DNA from: Bufo bufo
Taxonomy: Eukaryota > Chordata > Amphibia > Anura > Bufonidae
Direction of reading: 5' to 3'
Assembly: GCF_905171765.1 (NCBI RefSeq)
Contig: NC_053390.1
Coordinates: 334,334,294-334,398,293 of the forward strand
DNA: 64,000 nt
The first letter of the stretch is position 1. Each line of letters begins with the position of its first letter. Below the pieces are notes generated by a model. It saw nothing but the letters and a program-made list of their open reading frames with translations, searched no databases and was not told where the DNA came from. Below, in pieces: positions 46,161 through 57,201 of this stretch. Position numbers and translations under genes: made by a program.

Positions 46161-48192
46161 ATGACAGCTACAGGAGACACCATTTTTGTGGATTCTACAA
46201 TTTAAGGACAACGCATGTCCCAGTACAGCGTCCCTGACAGCAGCAGGATGTAACCAGCAGTGTTATACGAGGAGGAGGACCTGGATGGCCGGGATGCATT
46301 AAGGAAAGGCATCTGGTACCAGGCCCTGGATAATCTACAATACCAGCGGGGTGAGAGTCTCCCCAGTGAAGAGCAGCGGTTGCAGAAGCAAGTGGCCCTG
46401 CGGATGCCCTTCCTGGGAGAGCAGCCCCTGGAGGAATGGGTGAAGGAACTAGAGCACCGGGTATGGCAGGAGCTATGGCTGGAGGATGCCTACCAGGCGC
46501 TTTGGTGGTATATGGCACAGTATATACCCTGGACAGCCGAACATGACAAGCCAGAGGGAGAGGAGTTTTATGGTCCTGGCTTGTTATGGGAGTCCTTTGC
46601 AGAGCCTGACTTCGGGAGCCCTGTACAGTCCAGACTTCAGGACATTTTCTATGAGAGGGAGGCTAGGCATGAGTGGGATGACCCCCATGAGGTAGAGCAA
46701 GACCTGGCTCACCTAGCAACCCTAGAGTGGGAACTGGAGCAGGACTACCGAGATCTCTTCCACTCCATTGAGAAGGCTCAGCAGGACAGTAAGGTGACAG
46801 ACCCAGATCCAGACCCATTCAGCTGGGCAGATATTGTAGAGTGTTACTGGGAAGGACCCCAGGTGGCCGGTAGAGATGGGACCGAGGTCTCTCCACCGGT
46901 CCTGCAGGGAATTGGGAGCCCAGTCTCCATTCCCCAGCGGCAGTGTGAAGTGCAGGGAGAGGAGAGCAGCGCCAGGCTGAGTTACAGGGGGCAGAGGTAG
47001 TTGTTCCTGTCCCCCAGCAGCAGAGTGATATGCCGGGAAGGCAGTGTGAAATGCAGGGAGAGGAGAGCAGCGTCCTCCCTCCACAGCGGCAGGCTGAGTT
47101 ACAGGGGGCAGAGGTAGTTGTTCCTGCCCCCCAGCAGCAGAGTGATATGCCGGGAAGGCAGTGTGAAATGCAGGGAGAGGAGAGCAGCGTCCTCCCTCCA
47201 CAGCGGCAGGCTGAGTTACAGGGGGCAGAGGTAGTTGTTCCTGCCCCCCAGCAGCAGAGTGATATGCCGGGAAGGCAGTGTGAAATGCAGGGAGAGGAGA
47301 GCAGCGTCCTCCCTCCACAGCGGCAGGCTGAGTTACAGGGGGCAGAGGTAGTTGTTCCTGCCCCCCAGCAGCAGAGTGATATGCCGGGAAGGCAGTGTGA
47401 AATGCAGGGAGAGGAGAGCAGCGTCCTCCCTCCCCAGCGGCAGGCTGAGTTACAGGGGGCAGAGGTAGTTGTTCTTGCCCCCCAGCAGCAGAGTGATATG
47501 CCGGGAAGGCAGTGTGAAATGCAGGGAGAGGAGAGCAGCGTCCTCCCTCCCCAGCGGCAGGCTGAGTTACAGGGGGCAGAGGTAGTTGTTCCTGCCCCCC
47601 AGCAGCAGAGTGATATGCCGGGAAGGCAGTGTGAAATGCAGGGAGAGGAGAGCAGCGTCCTCCCTCCCCAGCGGCAGGCTGAGTTACAGGGGGCAGAGGT
47701 AGTTGTTCCTGCCCCCCAGCAGCAGAGTGATTTTTTGGGAATTGGGAGCCCAGTCTCCATTCCCCAGCGGCAGAGTGTCCAGCAGGGAATAGAGAGCCCA
47801 GTCTCCTTTCCCCAGCAACAGGACACTGTATTGGGAGCGGAGATGGTCGGTCGCCCTCCCCAGCGGCTGGAAGTATGTATGGGAGAGGAGCTCGTTACCC
47901 CCTCTCCCCAGCGGCAGCTTAACGCACCAGAGGGAGACAGTAAAACCCACAACCGTGCAGATGGGACCGTGGTCTCTGCACTTACAGCACAGGGGGTACA
48001 GACAGTCGGTCTCCCCCTCCAACAACCAGGCTCCAACCAGGCTTCTTCCGTGGTAGCGCTAGCACCAGGGCAGGGTACCGCTGATACCTGCCCACAAAGC
48101 AACCTCCACTCCAAGCCAGGGAGCAACACAGAGACCGGGAGTACCAGCTTCCAACATAACCTTGGTGGACTCACTGGACAGAGACAGGCTAC
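46161..48192 (+). pseudogene. Gag-like ORF with 39-residue tandem repeats
   Basis: Probable start ATG at 46161 (MTATGDTIFVDSTI) with in-frame TAA at 46203 and 46251; the frame then stays open (46260-47000) as a Trp/Glu-rich acidic protein (PFLGEQPLEEWVKELEHRVW, WYMAQYIPWTAEHD, EFYGPGLLWESF) of unknown fold. A 16-bp deletion in the first repeat near 46972 shifts frame; from 47030 the other frame encodes six near-identical 39-residue units (MPGRQCEMQGEESSV...PQQQSD), followed by variable Gln/Pro-rich units to about 47930. Its position between PBS and polypurine tract suggests a Gag role, but no nucleocapsid knuckle is visible. No similarity I can name; function inferred only from position. Confidence 0.6.
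46935..47735. repeat. 117-bp coding minisatellite
   Basis: ATGCCGGGAAGGCAGTGTGA starts units at 47030, 47147 and every 117 bp to 47615, after a first unit with a 16-bp deletion. Copies are almost identical. The period is a multiple of three and both strands lack stops, which creates 451- and 519-codon opposing frames. Confidence 0.9.
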
Positions 48193-48285
48193 TAAAGTCA
48201 ACAGGTCCAGTATTTGGTTGTGGGTGGGCTGCCAGACTAACTCAGGTACCGACCGGCGTGAGGTCAGGTATCTGGTTAGTCTTCC

Positions 48286-48302
48286 CTGGGGGGGGGGAGA
48301 TG
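48286..48302 (+). other. Polypurine tract of the non-autonomous element
   Basis: GGGGGGGGGGAGATG directly abuts the 3' LTR start at 48303, where second-strand synthesis would be primed. The exact G count is uncertain in any assembly. Confidence 0.7.
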
Positions 48303-49145
48303 TGTGGCGAAACCAACCTCGCCACTGGGTTTTGGAGAGGACTGGCTGCTGGCCTCTTGCCCCAGGATTATGGGCCATATACTAACTTTTAAACCCCTGA
48401 ACCTATTCAAGTGAATTTTGGATAGGTTTGTCCCCAAGTTATACTGTTTAAATTGATGTAAGTTATATGTATGGCCAATGTAAACTCACAAAGTTGTAAC
48501 AATTTATAATAAGTGTAACTTGTCAGCTTGGGAGGAAAATGCTGGGTGTGTTTCTATTGTGCCATTGTCCCATTGTGTGTTTAAATGGTGATGTCTGTTC
48601 TGTGATGGTGATGTGTATGTGGCGATCTCCCTTTGTCCTCAGAGATAATTGCATTGCTCCTCAGGTTGTCTCCGGGACAGAGAGGAGGAGACCATGATGC
48701 ATTGTGGGGATATGTTGTCCTATGTCACAGTCTTTATTCTGGTCCTCTGGGGGTGTGAACGATTGGTTGCTGTAGTTACATTGTATATGTTGTAAATTAC
48801 TGATTGGTTGTATTTCAAACCCCTGTGGGCAGTACTATGTTTGTGGTTTATGAATAAAAGAGGCTGTACGTGAAGTACAGTCAGACCACTGCTTGACCCT
48901 CAACACGGAGCCTTGTCTCGTTATTGGGGGGATCCGCTGTATGCTGTTTAGAGATTGATTGCCAGGAGTGTAAGCTGATTCCTGTTCGTCTGCTAGCAGC
49001 TATTCGTGAGGTTCCAGTTTGGAGTGCTACTTTGTATCCAGTTCGGGAGTTTGGTGTATCCTGCAGTAGCTGTGCCTGTCTCTCAGAAAGGGGCTTATCG
49101 CCTAAACTGATTTTAACCCCTTGTCTGCGGAAACGGTCTGTTACA
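48303..49145 (+). repeat. 3' LTR of the non-autonomous element
   Basis: 843 bp; same termini as the 5' LTR, AATAAA near 48852. Confidence 0.85.
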
Positions 49146-49176
49146 GAGTGCACCTTCGGAACCCCGTGACAGTACT

Positions 49177-49546
49177 GTTGTCAGACTACTGGGTGGCGAC
49201 CGTTGATACCTCCTCTTCCTGATCCGATGCCAAGAATGGCTGCGCATCCGTAAGGTCTTGTAATGGATGGGAAAATAATTCCTCTGACTCGAGCGGAGGA
49301 GATATGGTGGTGGTGGTGTCTTTGGGAGTGCACACAGCAGAGAGGGAAGAGGGTGGAGATAGAGAGGATGAGGAGGGTGCAGAAGCGGAAGGCTCACACT
49401 CAACCAAGTCTGGTGCGTCCTTTGACATAATCGCATGCACCTTCTGCAACTTCCCACTTAGGCTCCGGCCTGGTGTATCAGCCCGACCCCTGCCACCCCT
49501 GCAGAATGGCCTGCCACTTCCTCTGCCTGAAATTTTCAAAATGACC
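49177..49546 (-). pseudogene. hAT 3 transposase, N-terminal part displaced by the LTR complex
   Basis: The minus strand gives a basic Gly/Arg segment (ISGRGSGRPFCRGGRG) followed by Ser-rich acidic sequence with SEELFSHPLQDLTDAQPFL, which aligns by eye with SEELFTHQLEEMSDAQPLL in hAT 4. It is separated from the rest of the gene by the insertion at 44600-49171. The start codon is uncertain; the track upstream runs into the satellite. Confidence 0.75.
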
Positions 49547-49554
49547 CTGTGACA

Positions 49555-51845
49555 AAAGTACCTATAGAAGAGCAGTATTTGTGGAAGAAGGTATATCACA
49601 CCCCTGCTTCAATAATTTTTTTTTGGGGGGGAACTATTATTTCACACCAGTAGAAATTATTTGTTCCAATGTCGATTGTCACTATCTGTAGCTGGGGTAA
49701 CGCAGCAAAACCGCAAACCAATGCTGCAATACCCAAATGCACTATATAGAAAGTATATTATTGGTAAATCACAATCCTGCTTCAAACTGGTATTTCACAT
49801 CAGTAGAAATTATTTGTTCCAATAGCGTTTGTCACTATCTGTAGCTGAGGTAACGCAGCTAAACCGCAAACAAATGCTGCACTACCCAAATGCACTTTAT
49901 ATAAAGTATATAACACAACTGCTTCAATCAGTATATTTTTTTTGGGGGGGAAGGGCAACTAGTATATTACACCAGTAGAAATTATTTGTTCCAATGGCGT
50001 TTGTCACTATCTGTAGCTGAGGTAACGCAGCAAAACCGCAAACAAATGATGCCCTACTCAAATGCACTATATAGAAAGTACATTATTCGTATATAACACC
50101 CCTGCTTCAATAAAAAAATTTTGGGGGGGAACTATTATTTCACACCAGTAGAAATTATTTGTTCCAATGTCGATTGTCACTATCTGTAGCTGGGGTAACG
50201 CAGCAAAACCGCAAACCAATGCTGCAATACCCAAATGCACTATATAGAAAGTATATTATTGGTAAATCACAATCCTGCTTCAAACTGGTATTTCACATCA
50301 GTAGAAATTATTTGTCCCAATAGCGTTTGTCACTCTGTGTAGATGCGGTAACGCAGCTAAACCGCAAACAAATGCTGCACTACCCAAATGCACTTTATAT
50401 AAAGTATATAACACCCCTGCTTCAATCAGTATATTTTTTTTGGGGGGGAAGGGCAACTAGTATATTACACCAGTAGAAATTATTTGTTCCAATGGCGTTT
50501 GTCACTATCTGTAGCTGAGGTAACGCAGCAAAACCGCAAACAAATGATGCCCTACTCAAATGCACTATATAGAAAGTACATTATTCGTATATAACACCCC
50601 TGCTTCAATCAGTTTTTTGGGGGGGCAACTGGTATTTCACACCATTAGAACTTATTTTTTCCAATGTCGTTTGTCACTATCTGTAGCTAAGCTAACGCAG
50701 CAAAACTGCAAACAAATGCTGCACTACCCAACTGCACAATATAGAAAGTATATAATTGGTATATAACACCCCTGCTTCAATCAGATTTTTCAGGGGGTCA
50801 ACTGGTATATCACAGCAGTAAAAATTATTTGTTCCAATTGCGTTTGTCACTTTCTGTAACTGCGGTAATGCAGTAAAACCACAAACAAATGCTGCACTAC
50901 AAATGCACTATAAAGAAAGTATATTATTGGTATATAACACCCCGCTTCAATCAGTCTTTTTGGGGGGCAAATGGTATATCACACCAGTAGAAATTATTTG
51001 TTCCAATAGAGTTTGTCACTATCCGTGAGCTGACGTAACGCAGCAAAACCGCAAACAAATGCTGCACTACCCAAATGCACTATATAGAAAGTATATTATT
51101 GGTATATTACACTCCTCCTGCTTAACTCAGTTTTTTGGGAGGGCAAATGGTATTTCACACCAGTAGAAATTATTTGTTCCGTTTATCACTCTGTGAGCTG
51201 AGGTAAAGCAGCAAAATCGCAAACAAATGCTGCACTGCCCAAATGCACTATATAGAAAGTATATTATTGGTATATCACACCCCTGCTTCAATCCGTTTTT
51301 TTGGGGGGCAACTGGTATATCACACCAGTAGAAATTATTTTTTCCAATGTCGTTTGTCACTATCTGTAGCTGAGCTAACACAGCAAAACCGCAAACCAAT
51401 GCTGCACTACCCAAATGCACTATATAGAAAGTATATTATTGATATATCACACCCCTGCTTCAATCAGTTTTTTTGGGGGGCAACTGGTATATCACACCAG
51501 TAGAAATTATTTTTTCCAATGTCATTTGTCACTATCTGTAGCTGAGCTAACACAGCAAAACCGCAAACCAATGCTGCACTACCCAAATGTACTTTATAGA
51601 AAGTATATTATTGATATATCACACCCCTGCTTCAATCAGTTTTTTTGGGGGGCAACTGGTATATCACACCAGTAGAAATTATTTGTTTCAATAGCTTTTG
51701 GCACTCTGTGTAGCTGCAGTATCACAGCAGAACCGAAACACAACTGCTGCACAATACAAATGCACTATAATGTACTTTCTATGTTAGAAAGTATATTATA
51801 AGTATATCACACCCCTCAGTAGTTCACACCTATTGCTAGCATACC
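49555..51845. repeat. 153-173 bp satellite array upstream of the hAT 3 transposase
   Basis: CAGTAGAAATTATTTGTT anchors at 49648, 49801, 49973, 50146, 50299 and 50471 give spacings 153, 172, 173, then repeat: a 498-bp three-unit higher-order period. Units also contain CACTATATAGAAAGTATATT and GTAACGCAGCAAAACCGCAAA. About 13 units in total, with G-run length differences. Confidence 0.9.
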
Positions 51846-52193
51846 TATACCAGTCCTTAAAAGGACTTTTGTGGCCCTATTAGCTAGCGTTTGGTGTCCC
51901 TAACAGTCTGTCCCTGCTCCACACAGCAACCTCTCCCTACACTGGCAAAATATTTAATGTAAAATGGCAGCCAGATCAGGTTTATTTATAAGGTAGGGGG
52001 TATGTCTATGTGCTGAAACGTCTCAATTGGCTGTCCTGTACTACCTGATGGGTGTGTCATGGGTCAAAGTTCTTTACAGTGTAAAAGAATATTGTGCCGT
52101 CGGATATTGCCATGTGTTCGCCGGTTCAGCGAACTGCGAATGAGCAAAGTTCGCTGCAAAACGAGCGCTGGGCGAACTGCAAGGCCATCTCTA
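51846..52193. other. Right subterminal region of hAT 3
   Basis: Matches 36540-36911 of the short hAT (GCTAGCGTTTGGTGTCC, CACAGCAACCTCTC, AAAATGGCAGCCAGATCA, CTCAATTGGCTGTCCTGTAC) and ends with GTTCGC/GCGAAC motifs and CATCTCTA. Confidence 0.75.
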
Positions 52194-53330
52194 ATCATAG
52201 GCAGTATTGCATCATTACTATCTATTGTAGAGCAGTGTAATGTGTAGTGAGGCCCTGTTCTAGGTATTATTATATTTTTATCACCATGATTTAAAATGTG
52301 AGTTATACAGTAAACAGCTTTAATGTAGCACATACCACGTGAACTGATCTTCAAGTAGATAAACATTTCTTAGTTGACTTCTCACTGACCTCACAACTTC
52401 TCCCAACATACAAGAAAACAAGTGTAATGACAGAATGTCTACCTTACCAGAAGCATTTTACTGACCTAAAATGAAAGTCCAAGAGAATACAGCACGGGTC
52501 CCATTTGCATTTACGCTGGTAATTTAAATACGTTAATGAAGCTTGCTAATGAGAAAATGCAATGTCCCAAATGGACACAAAATAAGTAGAGTGACATCGA
52601 GTGACATCAAGATCTAATGCCCAAGGCAGGACAACTAAGGTAGCAGAAATTACTTTGGTGGAAATTTAGCAAACTTCCTATCAAAAATGTGATTACTATT
52701 AGAAACATGTAAAATAATGGAATAGTGCATGAAAAGAAATAAGAAAAAAACAAAATAAAATATATACAGTCATATTCGCAGAAGTATGAAAACATTTATG
52801 AGTTTCCTTCTTATTACATCTTTGTAAATCTATATCTCCTCTTTATTTGATTAAACATTTAGGCCGACATTCATTATTCTGTTTAGATAGATATGGTAAC
52901 AGAACCAAGCTTGGTGCATAAATAAGACAACAGAAACAAGATTACTTCATAGGTTGCAATTGAAAAAAAACTAAACGCTATTTCACCATAATTTTATGGG
53001 TTTTGTTTTTATAGTGTTTCCTATGTGCTACAACTGACCTGTTGTCTTAATTCTCTTGGTCAGTATGATTCTGGTGACACCACATTTACCTAGTTTTTCT
53101 TGTGTTTTAATACCTAAAAAAATAAAACCTTCTTTGCATGCACTATATAGAAAGTATATTATTGGTAGATCACATAGATTTTGTATATTTATATTGGCCG
53201 TTTCTTTCCTGGGAAAAGTACTGTCCGTCCAAGACCTAGGAGGAGTCAGTGAACAGAATTCAAGAATAGTTCTAGTTACCCAGGCTGATTACTATGATAT
53301 ATATCAGTATACTGATATACTATTACTATA
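52194..53330. other. AT-rich spacer with a stray hAT 3 satellite fragment
   Basis: No gene. At about 53138-53167 CACTATATAGAAAGTATATT followed by ATTGGTA is a near-exact fragment of the 49555-51845 satellite lying outside any recognisable hAT end. Confidence 0.55.
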
Positions 53331-53950
53331 AAAGTGTCACAAACCACGGTATGGTGTATTTTAAGAAAATATCTGCATCTATACAAATTAGAAAATCTTC
53401 AAGAGCTGAAACTGGATAACAAACCAATATGTTGTGACTTTTGCATTGACTTGCAAGGCCAATTGGAAGAGGGTGAATTTGCTGAAAGTCAGATGTTCAG
53501 CGATGAGGCTACCTTCACCTCAGTGGAAAGGTCAAACTGAACAACATCTCACCCAAAGTTAATTTGTTCTGTGCAATGAGCAGGAGCTACTGTAAAGCTA
53601 CATCCAACCCCCCCCCCCCTCCCCACACACACACATCAGAAGAAGATCTGCCAAACATAGTTTATGGGTAGGATGATATTCTTCCTCATTGCCAGTTGGA
53701 TATTCAGCAATACCTGAATGAAACTAACTGAACATTAAGTTATTGCCTTATCTGAGACAACCTTTTCAAAATGATGCAGAGCTATCAGCTGCTGCCCTGT
53801 GTTCCCCCAAAGAACCTCTTTCAAATAACAGATTTTTTCCAGGGGAAGCCAATGCCAGCCTGACATCTCTCCTGCATCGTGTGCTGCAGGAAAAAAGTAG
53901 TATACATGGTGGCCATTCAGTTGATGGCGGCTGTGCTTATGAGACAACCC
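53330..53950 (+). pseudogene. Relic of a mariner-like DDE transposase
   Basis: The plus frame at 53334-53540 reads TTVWCILRKYLHLYKLENLQ then FCIDLQGQLEEGEFAESQMF and SDEATFTS. This fits the HTH tail and first-Asp region (VFSDEATF) of a family of Tc1/mariner-related transposases known mainly from arthropods and also other animals. After stops, LPHCQLDIQQYLNET near 53690 resembles the second-Asp/C-terminal P-P-H-...-V-R-x-L-N-E stretch. Frames are broken and the middle is replaced by a C-run and CA-rich sequence near 53610-53635. It is dead and ends at the adjacent MITE. Confidence 0.55.
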
Positions 53951-53955
53951 CTTTA

Positions 53956-54430
53956 GGCTACTTTCACACTCGCGTTTGTTGCGGATCCATCATGGATCTG
54001 CACAGACAGATCCGTTCAGATAATAGAAACGTCTGCATCCGTTCAGAACGGATCCGTTTGTATTATCTTTAACATAGCCTAGACGGATCCGTCTTGAACA
54101 CCATTGAAAGTCAATGGAGGACGGATCCGTTTTCTATTGTGCCATAGAAAACGGATCCGTCCCCATTGACTTACATTGTGTGGCAGAACGGATCCGATTG
54201 GCTCAGTTTCATCAGACGGACACCAAAATGCTGCAAGCAGCATTTTGGTGTCTGCTTCTAAAGCAGAATGGCGATATAACGGAGGCAAACTGAGGCAAAC
54301 TGATGCATTCTGAGCGGATCCTTTTCCATTCAGAATGCATAAGGGCAAAACTGATCCATTTTGGACCGCTTGTGAGAGCCCTGAATGGATCTCACAAACG
54401 GAAAGCCAAAACGCCAGTGTGAAAGTAGCC
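53956..54430. mobile_element. PIF/Harbinger-like MITE, 475 bp
   Basis: GGCTACTTTCACACTCGCG at the left is the inverted partner of CCAGTGTGAAAGTAGCC at the right, with TTA on both sides (53953-53955 and 54431-54433), the TWA duplication of PIF/Harbinger. The interior is dense in ACGGATCCGT palindromes and folds over much of its length. No transposase. Confidence 0.85.
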
Positions 54431-54444
54431 TTAGATATAGACAT

Positions 54445-55031
54445 TGTGGGGATTCGCTCTGGTAGTTGGGATAAGCAGGTGCAGTACAGAGGCAAAGTAC
54501 AAGTTCGTAATTCAAATATCTGTGTTTATTCACACATAAGGTCAAACAAAAAACACTCTTTGCAAGGTTGAAAGTTTGTGCATAACAAAAAAACTTCACC
54601 TTGTTGGCGGTTCTGCCTCCAGCAGTCAAAATTCAGGCTTTAGGTGGCCTGCTCTCCCAACACACACTCAGCTTTTCAGCCCAGCACAGGGCTCAGTTCC
54701 CACACCAGCGATTGCCAAAGCTCCTCTGTCAGAGAGAGGTAATCACTCAAAGCTGACACTGCTGGCTGGGTTTTTTATAGGCCAGTCAAGACCCAGCCTG
54801 GAACGTAGGGAGTAGTCACCAACTCATCACTTTGACTACTCCCAGTAAGAGCCGTCCCGGATCAGCTATATTGCCATACCAAAATACCACTGTACTGGTA
54901 CCTCATGGCTGCTGCAAGTTTGACATGGCACCCAAACCTATTCCAGTAAAATATGGGTTTCAAAAGTCAAATGGTGCTACTTCCATTCTGAGCCCTACCA
55001 TACTGCCATACTTGGGAGAAATGTTGTAACA
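54445..55031 (-). repeat. Probable LTR, minus orientation
   Basis: TGTGGGGATTCGCTC at the left and GTTGTAACA at the right give TG...CA ends. On the minus strand a TATA-like CTATAAAAAA (near 54775) lies about 240 bp before AATAAA (complement of GTTTATTCACAC near 54525), a typical LTR arrangement. I found no matching 5-bp duplication and no internal coding region, so this may be a solo LTR with eroded edges or a fragment. Confidence 0.45.
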
Positions 55032-55117
55032 CTTTTTGGGGTGCTTTTTCTCCTGTTAACCCTTGTAAAAATGAAAACATTTAAATTGCGACTACATATT
55101 ATTATTATTATTATTAA

Positions 55118-55539
55118 TAGTGTTTAGCGAATCAAAGTATCCAAAGTGGAATGAATTTCTTCATGCTTCACGATAACGGATACATTTTTCCTAAAATGGA
55201 GGCTGAAAATAAATAAATAAATTATACTCACCTCATCCTCTTGCTTGTGATTAGGCCATCCGCTCCCATCTTGATTGAAGAAAACCCTCCAAAGGACCCG
55301 CGGCGAGTGTGATGACCTTACCATGTTATCATGCTGGGCGCGTGGTGACGTCATCAGCGGTGAATGTGGCATCTGATGGGTTAAGTGACGGCAACGGCAC
55401 GATCACTATTCCCCGTTATTGCACCCGCTCCATACAATGGAAGGTGATTTGTGACAAAGTAACTTGTAACGAATTTAACTTCTTGTTGAATTTCAGTGAA
55501 ATAGCCAAATCAAATTTTTCAAAACTTCACTCATCTCTA
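55118..55539. mobile_element. hAT-type MITE, about 422 bp
   Basis: Starts TAGTGTTTAGCGAATC and ends with the complement of TAGAGATGAGTGAAG, like other hAT ends here. Flanks are ATTATTAA and ATTAACAT, sharing only part of an octamer next to an (ATT)n run, so the target duplication is not secure. No coding frame. Confidence 0.5.
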
Positions 55540-56691
55540 ATTAACATGCAATTTTTATTTTCATTTCCTATAATTGTAATAAATTCTAGTAAACATATGT
55601 GGGGTCAAAATGCTCACTTCACCCCTATACTAATTCCTTGAGAGGCAAGGCCTCCAAGCCTCTGTAAATCTGAAATGGGGCCCAAAAGACTTTCTAAAAA
55701 AATGGAGACCCAAAATCCACAAAATGCTTTTTCAATTCTGAGGCTGAAGTAGGGCTCTGTGATCACATATGGGAAATACATTTGGAGTATTAATTCCATT
55801 TTATCACCTGCTCTGTTCGAAAAAATGGATCAGATTTGAAAATTTGCAAAAAAAAAATTCATTTTTAAATTTCAACTCCTGCATAAATTCTTGTGAAACA
55901 CCTTTTTAACACAAGCTTCTTAAGTGTGATTTTAAATAACTTTAAGGGGTGCAGATTATAAAATGGGGTGAGATAATGTGAAATAAGTCTCTCAAAGCCA
56001 CTTCAGAGCTGAATTGGTCTCTAAAAAAATAGGATTTGGATTATTATTATTTTTTAATGTGTAAAATGTGTCAGGTAGAGTCAGTACAATGTCACTATAC
56101 AAGATATACTAGCTCAAATAGATTATTATTTATTTGAACTCTTTTTTTAAACTATGCAATGTTGTCCATATATATATATTTCTTAGTCCTTTTTAATGTA
56201 CAGTAAGTGAACAATGCTGGTTCCATTGAATACAATCATATACTACCATATAAAGTATTATTATCAAACATCCTTTTTTATAACCTCCTTGACTGAAAAT
56301 CTACAAAAGCAATAAAACATTTATCTTGTATGTTACTATTTAAACATGAGAGATCACTGAAAGCAAAATTTGGGTTTTTTATTTGAATTGGTGTGTTGGT
56401 TTTCAAATAATGCCCCAGATCCAACTTATTCAAAGTTATAAATTGCTTTTAAAAAAGGAACATTTTCATTATATTTTTTATATGAAACTATGGATAAAGT
56501 CATATTCAAAAGTTTGATTTCATGAATTGCAATAAAGAATGATAACATTAATATAAAACATTTGAAAATAGTAAATGACATTAAATAAACAATGAATATA
56601 ACTCATAAAGTTTCCATGAAAGGTCTATGCTTTTTATCTCAGTTTCTTAAATGGGTTTCTACAATAGGTCCATCCCAGTTCATATGCGCTA
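55540..56691. other. Gene-free AT-rich DNA
   Basis: No supported gene, array or element between the hAT MITE and hAT 4. Confidence 0.45.
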
Positions 56692-57201
56692 CTATGGTAT
56701 AGAGATGTCGCGAACATAAAATTTTCCGTTCGCGAGCGGCAAACGCGAATTTACGCAAATGTTTGCGAACGGGCGAACAGATCGAACCGCCATAGATCTC
56801 AAAAGGCAGGGGAATTTTAAAACCCACAGGGACTCTTTCTGGCCACAATAGTGATGGAAAAGTGGTTTCAAGGGGACTAACACCTGGACTGTGGCATGCC
56901 AGAGGGGGATCCATGGCAAAACTCCCATGGAAAATCACGTAGTTGACGCAGAGTCTGGTTTTAATCCATAAAGGGCATAAATCACCTAACATTCCTAAAT
57001 TGTTTGGAATAACGTGCTTTAAAACATCCAGTGTGTGTATACGATCAGGTATGATGTTGTATCGATCAGGTAGTGTAAGGGTTACGCTCGCTTCACAGTG
57101 ACAGACCAAACTCTGACAGACCAAACTCCCTGTTTAACGCACCGCAAACAACCGCAAAGAGTTGTCAATAGTTGACACACTCATGACATAAATTGTATTC
57201 C

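Larger units (their letters stand above)
45272..49145 (+). mobile_element. Non-autonomous LTR retrotransposon with a gag-like repetitive ORF
   Basis: LTRs of 863 and 843 bp (45272-46134; 48303-49145) start TGTGGCGAAACC and end GTTACA; the 5-bp duplication GAGTG flanks the element (45267-45271 and 49146-49150). A primer-binding-like TGGTGGCAAGCAGCGGGAT follows the 5' LTR and a G-rich polypurine tract precedes the 3' LTR. The 2.2-kb interior has no protease, RT, RNase H or integrase, so mobilisation in trans is implied. Probably a Ty3/Gypsy derivative; family not identified. Confidence 0.8.
44600..49171. mobile_element. Solo LTR (about 693 bp) split by a second LTR element
   Basis: TGTAACGGTCACG begins and CCCCGTGACA ends the unit, flanked by exact GTACT duplications (44595-44599 and 49172-49176). 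Removing the inner element and one GAGTG copy leaves about 690 bp without coding sequence, as expected for a solo LTR. TTTATAG near 45060 may be a TATA element. It interrupts the hAT 3 transposase N-terminal region. Confidence 0.75.
38186..52193 (-). mobile_element. hAT element 3 with nested Penelope and LTR elements
   Basis: The left end TAGGATGTTGGGACGAACC and right end (complement of TAGAGATGGCCTTGCAG) match the short hAT at 35217-36911. In order: left end, 111-bp array (41050-41830), minus-strand transposase (41945-44594, N terminus at 49177-49546), satellite array (49555-51845), right end. The Penelope insertion and the LTR complex remove cleanly, leaving about 6.9 kb. Flanking octamers GCATATCT and ATCATAGG do not match, so one end may be recombined, mis-set, or joined from two elements. 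Confidence 0.72.

Noticed and set aside
46722..48378. 519-codon minus-strand frame opposite the gag-like ORF
   Set aside because: The 117-bp repeat has no stops on either strand. The plus frame is preferred because it lies correctly between primer site, polypurine tract and LTRs, and extends into non-repetitive coding-like sequence.
49555..51845. Centromeric or host satellite
   Set aside because: The array is confined to hAT 3 and one unit is retained in a deleted hAT of the same family, so it is element-borne.
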